Shown here piece by piece: positions 56,456 through 64,000 of a stretch of 64,000 nucleotides of DNA. Origin of the DNA: Porodaedalea pini (lineage: Eukaryota > Basidiomycota > Agaricomycetes > Hymenochaetales > Hymenochaetaceae). The DNA is taken from the NCBI GenBank assembly GCA_002794775.1, contig NBAY01000038.1, positions 1-64,000 of the forward strand, written 5' to 3'. The notes under the pieces were generated by a model. The model searched no databases. It was given only the letters and a program-made list of their open reading frames with translations, and was not told the DNA's origin. The position numbers were made by a program, and so were the translations under genes. Positions within the stretch are counted from its first letter, which is position 1. Every line of letters starts with the position of its first letter.

Positions 56456-57288
56456 TGTAGGGGTGCAGACTCTTCTAATCCAAAGGGCGATTCGGGCTAC
56501 AGCTCATGATCAACCCAAGGGGAACTGTGGTGACTCAGTATACCGAGAGGGACAACCTAAGTAAAGCAAGGTTTGAGATAGGAAGACCCGGCGATATGGA
56601 TACCTGCAGGATTCTGGTTGGACCAAGACTCAGGTGGGTAGAATCGGCACTTGTGGCAGTGGCCGAGGGCGTTCAGTGATTGGGTGACAGAGTTCTGAGA
56701 GTCAGTGACAGAGTCGGTGTATACTGTTTTCAGAATGATAGTCGGGCGAGTAGTGCATATTAATGCATGTAGTAGATTGCAGTCTAGAGGTGGAGAGGGG
56801 ACTGTCTGTCTCTGTACTGTCACTCCTCTATCTCTCCCTATCTCTGTCTGTACTAACTACTGTGAATTTATACTAAACTGAAGCAGAGAAAGCGGTGCAA
56901 GACTCAGCCGAGTCTGTGTGAATGGATGTGAGAGTGAGTCGGTGATCGGTCTGTGCACATCATGCAGCTGATCGTCGTGGAGTGATGTTGGAGTCCCCAA
57001 CCTGCTCTTTTGTCTCCCACCACTGCACACCTGTATCCCACGTCCTTGTCCTACTCGCCTAATTCCTTCCACTTGTCCCCATGAGAGTCAGTCGTCCATG
57101 TGCTGATCGAGTTCGTGCGACATCCCTCTGTCCGATTGTGTCCATACCAAGAATTATAATGAAGAGTCGGCCGCCGATTATGAATGAATAAATGGTAAAG
57201 TTTGGCGGCTGGTAAAGGGATTCAAAGGAGTAGTGTAAGTGAGGGGAGAAAGACTCAGCCGGCACGTAGGTGATGGTTAATCACTACA
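56456..57288 (-). repeat. 5' LTR of the gypsy element (833 bp)
   Basis: Pairs with 41861-42693. The sequence just inside (minus strand ATTGGAGCCCACC) is where a primer-binding site would be; I could not match it to a tRNA. Confidence 0.93.
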
Positions 57289-57393
57289 CCAGGACTTGTT
57301 TTTTTAAACGCAATGCTTAGATCCATCCTGGCTTTGCCAGGACTTGGGTTTAAACACAGTGCTCATATTTATTCTGGCTTTATCTGAGTTCTA
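57289..57393. repeat. 48-bp minisatellite, right part
   Basis: Resumes with CCAGGACTTGTTTTTTTAAA, then one more full unit and a decayed one. Confidence 0.85.
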
Positions 57394-57394
57394 C

Positions 57395-57511
57395 AGATAA
57401 TATACAGGTGGGTGTAAGTGATGGCTGAGTCATGTGCAAGCTTTATGCAGCAACTCCCAGCCAAACTGGTGCACATGACTTAGCCTTCACTTACACCCAC
57501 CTGTATTATCT
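57395..57511. mobile_element. 117-bp hairpin, small MITE-like
   Basis: Arms of about 43 bases (AGATAATATACAGGTGGGTG... and its near reverse complement) around a spacer of about 31 bases. No clear target duplication. Confidence 0.6.
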
Positions 57512-58498
57512 TAGTCTGTCTGGAAGAAACTTGAATTTTATTGTGAAATTCTAATTACACTAAAGCCCCACTAAATACAATATTGGTTGTCACATTATGT
57601 CAGTTGCCCATGTGTAAGGACAGGTGTAGTAAGCTTATGACTAATATGTACAATCTTTTCTTTTGTTCCTGCACATTTCTGCTTAACTTGCAACTTCTAC
57701 AGTTATAGACAGCCATATTGTAGATCTCTCTTCCTCAATGTTTTCTGGAATGATGCTCAGTGCTGTATGATGAGGATCATGTAGGAATTCAATGCTTAAA
57801 CAAAGATTTCCCTTGCTGACTTTTTCTCTGGAGGCTCTGACTTACTCACTCCGAGTACTGCTTTCAACCTTACATTGTACTTCACTGCAATCTTCTGTCT
57901 GGCTGCAAGTTATGCTCCTATGTTCTATGCTTTATGTATCACCTTATTTTTCCTTGGGACATCCATTGGAGTGAGTCCTAATATAATACAAAGTGTAAGT
58001 CTGCCAGAGTGTTCTTAACACAGCTGACATGACACCAACTGTCTGGACATTGTGTCACAACTTGGAGTACTGATCTACACCACAATACTGAGTCTACACC
58101 ATGACCATGCCGAGTCTGAGTCTGAGTGCCAAGTCTCATGATTGTGCCAAGTCTGAGCCCAAGTACCAAGTCTGGTGAATGTACTGAGTCTGAGCCTGAA
58201 GACTGACTCTGAGCCCAAAACTTAGTGGCAGCATAGCCTCAGGACCTTCAGAGCAGGGCACGTTACATTCTATTTATATCCTTTTCATATTCCCTTCACT
58301 CCCCAACCCATCTGAAGCTAATGTGAACTTGTCCGATGCTTATACGCACTCGCACTGAGTCAAGTGATCCTTCAGCATGCAAATGCTGAGTTACATATTC
58401 CAAGAGCAATTCTCAATGGATTCCTTTCAGACTAGTACTGTATAGTTCATATTATATAATTCTTTCTATTTTAACCCTTTCTAATGCCTTTGTTGCCT
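57512..58498. other. AT-rich region, no gene; degenerate AGTCTGAG repeats
   Basis: No supported ORF. From about 58095 to 58215 words such as GAGTCTGAG and CCAAGTCTG recur at irregular 12-25 base spacing, a decayed simple repeat. Confidence 0.45.
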
Positions 58499-58574
58499 CA
58501 GTCTATCTGACAGCAACAAAGGTGAGTAGACAATTTTCCTGTATATATTTCCAGTCTATCTGACAGCAACAAAG
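58499..58574. repeat. 23-bp direct repeat flanking a 30-bp intron-like spacer
   Basis: CAGTCTATCTGACAGCAACA + AAG occurs at 58499-58521 and 58552-58574. The material between begins GTGAG and ends TTTCCAG across the repeat edge. Confidence 0.8.
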
Positions 58575-58687
58575 ATTGTTTTGTCCTGTCTGTCTTGTGG
58601 GCTCAAGTGTTGGCACTACCTAGGTGCCTTCCATAAAGGTCCTGTGCTGTCTTATATATGCAAACTATTTTTTCATCATCAAGAAAG

Positions 58688-58949
58688 CTCAAATTAGTTG
58701 ATGTGATGTGGCAATTTATACACCAATACTCATGGGGAAGATGGCATATTAAATTTCTAATTAGATTTAATTTTTTAATGATTTTTCCGATTTTGTTTGA
58801 TAGCAAAGTAAGCAATCTATTCATGCACCATCAGGAAAACTCAAATTAGTTGATGTGATGTGGCAATTTATACACCAATACTCATGGGGAAGATGGCATA
58901 TTAATTTTCTAATTAGATTTAATTTTTTAATGATTTTTCCGATTTTGTT
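58688..58949. repeat. 110-bp direct duplication
   Basis: 58688-58797 and 58840-58949 are nearly identical (CTCAAATTAGTTGATGTGAT start, GATTTTGTT end), 42 bases apart. Confidence 0.9.
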
Positions 58950-59041
58950 CAAGTGAGAAATGGGTTGTTTGAGCTCAAAGTGTTGTGTATATGCTGCTGC
59001 TTTGAGTGATCTGCGGAGTTGCCGCTTTGGGGGGGTGCTGT

Positions 59042-59331
59042 GATCTTAATATACAAACGCAACCCCCTACTTTCGACACAGCCACATGCTGACTAAATTC
59101 GGACTTTCAATGTTTTTGATGCTTCTTTTTTCCTTCTTTAGTTGTCACCCACATGCTCCTGCTCCGGCCAGCTCCGAAAATTTTGATGGCTCAAAGCGGC
59201 AACATTGCAGATCATCACATGATGTCTGCACATGGGCACACATCCGTGAGCAGACCGCTCTGTAGGCTCAATCAACTCATTTCCCCTATGAAAAAAAAAT
59301 TGTAAAAAATATGAAAAAAATCACAAAAATC
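59042..59331. repeat. ~290-bp direct repeat, unit 1
   Basis: Starts GATCTTAATATACAAACGCA; matches 59982-60269 with scattered substitutions and small indels. The two copies flank the ORF at 59551. Confidence 0.88.
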
Positions 59332-59550
59332 TGGAAAAAAATAATTTAATTAAATCATGCCCTTATTTTCAAGTATCTTGAAGTATTTTCTGTTTTATTT
59401 GCATGATTTGCTTGATCAGTAACTTTGCATCTAAGAAAGGCCTGGGAATTATTACTTTGCACAATATTCCACATGCTAAAATTCAGCAATGCTGCCTTTT
59501 CCTGCTCTTTCTCTTTAACCACCATCATCCTCCTTTGCTCTGCATATACT

Positions 59551-59981
59551 ATGAGTCACCTCAGCTCACCTTCTCACTCAGACTCTGAGGATAAGCCTTA
59601 TATTGTTGATCCTTACTCAATTCCACAAGGCTTTACCCAAGAATGGACTACTTGGGATGCTGAAAAAGCATTAACACACAGAATCAACTACTACAGGTGC
59701 TGGAAGGCTTGGATGCCTTTTGTTATCAACCAGGAGGATGAACCAGATGGCATACTTTGGTCTCCAGAATTTTCTAACTATGAATCTTTTGCACAAAAAA
59801 TGCAAGTGTTCAGACAAATATATTAGCATAAGCATAAAATGTCAAAGATGCATAGGTACATGAGGGATCTTCTTAGACATGGAGGGATCAGAAGGTTGAA
59901 TTCTTTTCTTATGTCCATTGGAAGACCATTGTCTGACTTTATTTCTCATGATGATTATTTGCTAAACCTTTTCGGGATGAA
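59551..59981 (+). pseudogene. Hypothetical ORF fragment between direct repeats
   Basis: From MSHLSSPSHSDSEDKPYIVD the frame runs to a TAG at 59824-59826 and continues in frame (MSKMHRYMRDLLRHGGIRRL, GRPLSDFISHDDYLLNLFGM) to 59981, exactly where the second direct repeat starts. It looks like a protein-coding remnant (Trp/Tyr-containing, WTTWDAEKALTHRINYYRCW) cut by the repeat. No known family. Confidence 0.4.
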
Positions 59982-60269
59982 GATCTTAATATACAAACGC
60001 AACCCCCTACTTTTACATAGCCACAAGCTGACTAAATTTGGACTTGAATTATTTGATGCTTCCTTTTTCCTTCTTCAGTCATTGCATCACATGCTCCTGC
60101 TCCGGCCAGCTCCAAAATATTTGATAGCTCAAAGCGGCAACATGCAGATCATCACATGATGTCCGCACATGTGCACACATCCGTGAGCAGACCGGTCTGT
60201 AGCCTCAATCAACTCATTTCCCATATGAAAAAAAAATTGTAAAAAATATGAAAAAAATCGCAAAAATCA
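59982..60269. repeat. ~290-bp direct repeat, unit 2
   Basis: Second copy of 59042-59331, same orientation. Confidence 0.88.
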
Positions 60270-60394
60270 GGGAAAACCATTATAATTAGATCATGCTCTT
60301 CTCTCAAAAATTTGATGACTACAAGTGGTAATTCCAAAGCAGCAGCATGCAAATCATCTACAATCAATTTTATACTCTGAGCTCAAACAACTCA

Positions 60395-60906
60395 CACAGC
60401 AAGAAAATCTGGGGTTTTCCATGAGGGAGGAGTATATCACAGAGTGTTTAGTGAGGCTCATATAATTTCAGCCAGAAAAGCCTTACATGGATTGTAGATT
60501 CTCAATCAATCAAATTTTGCAGAAATTATGCTTTATGTATCTAAAATTAATGGCCATCAAGAAAAGTATTTCTGAACTCAGTGTCTGCAATCTACTTTGC
60601 CAAAGGATAAGATAATTCTGGGATTCTAAATCTGATAACCACTATTCTCTTGATTTACTGATAATGGAGATTCAGAATCCCAGAATTATCTTATCCTTTG
60701 GCAAAGTAGATTGCAGACACTGAGTTCAGAAATACTTTTCTTGATGGCCATTAATTTTAGATACATAAGGCATAATTTCTGCAAAATTTGATTGATTGAG
60801 AATTTACAATCCATGTAAGGCTTTTCTGGCCAAACTTATATGAGCCCCAATAAACACTCTGTGATATACTCCTCTCTCATGGAAAACCCCAGATTTTCCT
60901 GCCATA
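60395..60906. mobile_element. Foldback MITE family H, copy 2 (512 bp, TCA duplication)
   Basis: Almost perfect palindrome whose outer 60 bases match copy 1 at 12585 (GCAAGAAAATCTGGGGTTTT... AGTATATCACAGAGTGTTTA), with a different interior. TCA at 60392-60394 and 60907-60909. Confidence 0.8.
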
Positions 60907-62076
60907 TCATTCCTCACATGAAAAAGTTAGGAAAAATGCTGAAAAAAATAAGTCAATTAGAAAATATTTTGCTATCTTCTCCATGTGTATTATAAAATAA
61001 ATTTCAGTAGAAAATCAACCAATAGGAGTCCATTGAGAGTTACTCTCAGAATATGTAAATCATTGGTCTGGCTCATGCCAGAGTATACATAGCACAACTC
61101 AGTATGAGTGCATATAAGCTTTGGATGAGTTGGGCAGTAAAGAGAATGTGAAAATGGCATGAACTGAACATAATGTGCCAGACTCCAAAGGTCTGGAGGC
61201 TCCTACTGAGTCTTAGACTTGGACACCTCATAACTGTGATACAGCTACATGGTTGTGTTTTAGAGTTTGTGTCTTGGAATGTCAGACACTCAATACATCA
61301 GAGTCAAGTCATGATGTTTAGGAAGTCAGCAACATGTTAGAAGTAGTGAGAGTACTCTAGCAGGCCTACACCTATAGCCTTTTATGAATATGATATAAGG
61401 TGTCCTAACATAGTATCTATATTGTATAAAGAATATCCTTTCTATTTTAAATGAAGACATGAGAAGCAGGTATTATGCAGTATGTCTCTCCATTGAAGGA
61501 GACTTACTCTATCTTCAGGTTCTCAACAACTAATATTGTACTTAGTGAGGTTTTGTTGTAAATAGAATGTCATACAATAAAATTTCAGATTGCTTTCAAG
61601 CATGTGTATGTGAGATATATAGTTTTGTAATTGAAGAATCATGTGAACTAAGATGAAGCATTGTTCTAAGAGCTTAGACTAATGGCCAGCAAGGAACTTT
61701 GAATAGGTATAGCTTTTAGAGTGAGAAATTGCATTTTTTAAATCTAAAGAAACAAAAAAACTTAGATTAAGCAATGCCTAAAAAACTTGGATTGATGGCC
61801 AGTGGAGTTCCCGGCGAAGCTGGGAACTCCAGGGCTGGTAAAAGGTGCAAAAGCGGCAGAGAGAAGGCTGATTAATAGTGACTAATAGTGACTAATTCTG
61901 ATAAATTTTAGTCAGTTTTAGTCAGAATTTGTCAGAATTTGTTATATCTGATGGTGGCTGTGGGTTTATAAATGAAATGACAAAGACTAACAAACTCTAC
62001 TCAGAAGCATGATGTGGCTAGCACAGAAAGAAACTAGCGAGGGATATTTGAGAGAGAAGGAAGGCTGGAGACAGGC
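60907..62076. other. AT-rich region without genes
   Basis: Only short ORFs. Contains a perfect 9-bp stem hairpin (GGAGTTCCC/GGGAACTCC) at 61804-61830 and a locally repeated GACTAATAGT/TAGTCAG(A/T)TTT run around 61870-61945. Confidence 0.45.
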
Positions 62077-62690
62077 TTAAGGAATAATTATGGTGGAGTG
62101 GGCAGCGGGGGTTCGAGGTGGTGGAAGGGGAGGTGGTAAAGTGGAAACGTCAGTCTGTCTAATGGGTGACGAATGATGTAGGATAATAGGCGGAAGAGGG
62201 GGTGGTGTAGGATTATGAGGGACACGGGAAGGAGTGTTATGTAAATGGGTGATGGTCGTTAGATGAGTAGGGGTACTGGGGGTGGTGAGGGAGGAAATGC
62301 TGGGGGACGGCTGACATGAGAAGAAGCGGCCAAGGGGGCTGGGGACGCTGGGCAGGGGCGTGGGTGGAAACTGGGTGGCTGCCAGTCCATAAACATGTGG
62401 CGTGGCTGGTGGGTGTAGTGCCCGCTGGCGTTGAAGCCATTGGGTTGAGATGACTGGTTGGCCGGGGCGAGGCCACTGAGATTGCGGTGCAAGGAATGGG
62501 ATGGGGAGTGGTATTGCCGGGCGAGGTGGCGATGAAAATAAGAGTGATGACGGTGGCGGCAAGAGTGAGGGGTCTGCTGGGGCCTGCGGTGATTCCATAA
62601 TGAACTCCACTGACATAGGGGAGGAGGCAGCGGATGCGATAGGTGAGCGTTTAGAGAGTTGGAAGGCAAGGATCGCCTGGCGGTAATCTA
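62077..62690 (-). CDS. Proline-rich hypothetical protein
   Basis: A 179-codon frame (MSVEFIMESPQAPADPSLLP) whose frame stays open upstream to about 62690 with RQAILAFQLSKRSPIASAAS, so the 5' end or an upstream exon may be longer. Composition is dominated by Pro, Ser, Thr and His with no domain; the end is TPAAHSTIIIP. Low-complexity DNA can give long chance ORFs on both strands, and a second overlapping frame is also open, so it may not be a gene. Confidence 0.3.
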
Positions 62691-63139
62691 TGTGCTTGAT
62701 AACAAATTTGCAAGCCTGTATGGCTCAGCAGCAATGTAAAGAGCACTTGGAACAGCGCTTGTGTTGGTGCTGTCAGTGGACAGGAGGAACGGTTCATAGA
62801 TGAAGGGACAGGGGGTGACATAGAGGTGTCACCACAGATGCGCGGAGCTGTACGATCACTGTCAAGATGCAATCAAGTATGAGATTGAAGCAGAGAATGG
62901 TTCGAGTAGGAGACATCGGGAGAATCAGATAGACCGATGGCGAGCACACGAAATGTGTTGTAGAGTATAGGGCAAGGGTCTCACTTTCCCACAATGGGGT
63001 GATGGGAGTAAGAGATCAAGTGGCTGTGGGCAAAAGGGCCTTTGTCAGTTCAATATTAAGATAGGCTAAAATTTCCTGTCTAGGCATGTTTACCTTATGT
63101 AGCACGTGCTACACATGAGTGTATTAACACCCTCTGAAA
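62691..63139. other. Spacer, no gene identified
   Basis: Short ORFs only. Confidence 0.35.
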
Positions 63140-63345
63140 TGCAGTGAGTGCTCAGTTTCTTCATTGTCATATTCAATTTTATTAAACCATCCAAATCGCA
63201 AGCTTGAACCATGTAAAAAAACTTCACACAATTCTCTATCTATCTATGTATTTTTTGTAAAATAAAGTGGCCCAGTTGAGTTAAAAATCAGTCGAAAAGC
63301 AAAGTTGATGACAGTGCCAACATGTGATCTCCAACCTCATCCTTG
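63140..63345 (+). repeat. Dispersed repeat R, copy c (3' part)
   Basis: From about GTGCTCAGTTTCTTCATTG to TGTGATCTCCAAC it matches copies at 10.1-10.4 and 16.8-17.1 kb, then continues CTTGCGGTCATCAACAAGTC as copy a does (CTTGCGGTCGTCGATGAGTC). Confidence 0.78.
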
Positions 63346-63551
63346 CGGTCATCAACAAGTCTGTCTTGCTATGGATGTCCCCGGCGTGGGGAACACGCTC
63401 CATGGAGCTCACGTAACCATTCGGCTGGAGTCAGGGTCCCTATTAGCTAATTGATGGCCGCTTATATTAGTCACTTCCCCTTAATAGTAGAATGATCTGC
63501 TGATTACTGTTGATCCTCTGTCACAGTCATGATCTACATGTGTTACTGTGA

Positions 63552-63586
63552 CTGACAGGCTTCTAGCGTAGCTAGAAGCCCGTCAG
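63552..63586. repeat. Strong hairpin, 10-bp perfect inner stem
   Basis: CTGAC-A-GGCTTCTAGC, loop GTA, GCTAGAAGCC-C-GTCAG. Similar in shape to the hairpins at 41605 and 61804. Confidence 0.75.
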
Positions 63587-64000
63587 TTGCACATGACCTA
63601 GTAAGTTGCACCTTTGAGTGAAGCCACCTCAGGCAAATTTGATAACATAATACCATAAGCAAGAGGCACTCACAGGTGCAGAGTCATGCCTGAAGTGCTC
63701 TGCAAGCATGGAGATGCTCTACCCTGGAGCTGAAATTGACATTGACATGGCCACAGATGGTACAATGAGTGTTAGTGATGAAGACAGATGTGATGGTGCA
63801 AATGCACAAAAGCATCACTAGAGATGGTGAGGATGATGGCAGGGTGGCAGAGAATGCTGGGCCATGAGGAGAATAGGTTGGGACATGTATATGATGTGCA
63901 TGCCTTCTATGCTAGAGGATGTTGGTGGTGTGCAGACAAATTGGTGTGTGGAACGATGAATACGGAATGCATCCATGCACGTAAGCACTTGTTGGAAAGC
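63587..64000. other. Window end, nothing identified
   Basis: No ORF or repeat that I can support. Confidence 0.35.

Larger units (their letters stand above)
41861..57288 (-). mobile_element. 15.4-kb Ty3/gypsy LTR retrotransposon
   Basis: Bounded by 833-bp LTRs beginning TGTAG and ending CTACA. The 4-base duplication CCAG (41857-41860 and 57289-57292) restores the minisatellite unit when the element is removed. On the minus strand the order is LTR, Gag with AT-hook and zinc knuckle, protease, reverse transcriptase, RNase H, integrase, then about 6.8 kb of extra sequence with further ORFs on both strands and a fold-back insertion, then the LTR. Protease-RT-RH-IN order defines the gypsy/Metaviridae type. 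Numerous stops make it non-autonomous now. The purine tract GGGAGA precedes the 3' LTR (plus-strand TCTCCC at 42694). Confidence 0.93.

Noticed and set aside
61804..61830. Rho-independent terminator
   Set aside because: Eukaryotic sequence context and no adjacent gene; treated only as a hairpin.

Overview
This looks like nuclear DNA of a filamentous basidiomycete (Agaricomycetes likely). Genes are split by many short introns of roughly 35-80 bases with GT...AG ends. Recognisable host-gene fragments (RNA polymerase II largest subunit, PRP8, threonyl-tRNA synthetase, ribosomal protein uS2/RPS0, a BTB/CAP-Gly protein) are of fungal type. The retroelements are of the Ty3/gypsy and Ty1/copia kinds common in mushrooms. 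I saw no rRNA, tRNA, CRISPR array, bacterial operon or complete conserved housekeeping gene. The window is a repeat-rich accessory or heterochromatin-like region.

Layout. (1) 0.2-9.6 kb: an intact small hypothetical gene (209-1371), then a cluster of lineage-specific coiled-coil genes (A minus, B and C plus), an 849-bp fold-back element with TA target duplications, a worn Tc1/mariner transposase and a worn copy of a Cys/His-motif gene. (2) 10-12 kb: chimeric gene fragments (BTB N-terminus, an eIF4G-like piece, an unknown protein). (3) 12.5-16.5 kb: intact coiled-coil gene D, whose first intron holds a foldback MITE, and an acidic hypothetical gene. (4) 17.1-22.9 kb: a BTB/CAP-Gly pseudogene split by an RPB1 fragment, itself split by another fold-back element. 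(5) 23-29.8 kb: a copia gag remnant, an eIF4G-like fragment fused to a PRP8 pseudogene (minus), and the N-terminal part of a Helitron-type protein cut by a fold-back element. (6) 29.8-39.0 kb: a 9.2-kb composite structure with 1,876-bp inverted arms, each carrying a full five-exon DD34E transposase gene. It encloses an AT-hook/Cys-His gene and a coiled-coil gene. (7) 39.2-41.3 kb: RPS0 and threonyl-tRNA synthetase pseudogene fragments. (8) 41.86-57.29 kb: a 15.4-kb Ty3/gypsy element (minus strand) with 833-bp LTRs, inserted with a CCAG duplication into a 48-bp minisatellite, carrying extra ORFs and another fold-back element. (9) 57.3-64 kb: AT-rich repeats, direct duplications, a second foldback MITE, and a proline-rich ORF.

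How it fits together. The fold-back elements share outer ends with the 9.2-kb composite element and have its TA target duplications, so they are probably non-autonomous relatives moved by the DD34E transposase. A transposase, a Cys/His-motif gene and a coiled-coil gene lie next to one another at two places (4.8-8.0 kb and 30.3-38.4 kb). This suggests a recurrent mobile cassette with accessory genes, and it is the most novel feature here. Fragments of unrelated single-copy genes, introns retained, are joined in several combinations, as expected of DNA-level gene capture (Helitron-like or repair-mediated). Nonsense codons are mostly TGA and the two LTRs differ almost only by transitions, consistent with cytosine-methylation or RIP-like decay. 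All homology calls are from reading the sequence, with no database search.
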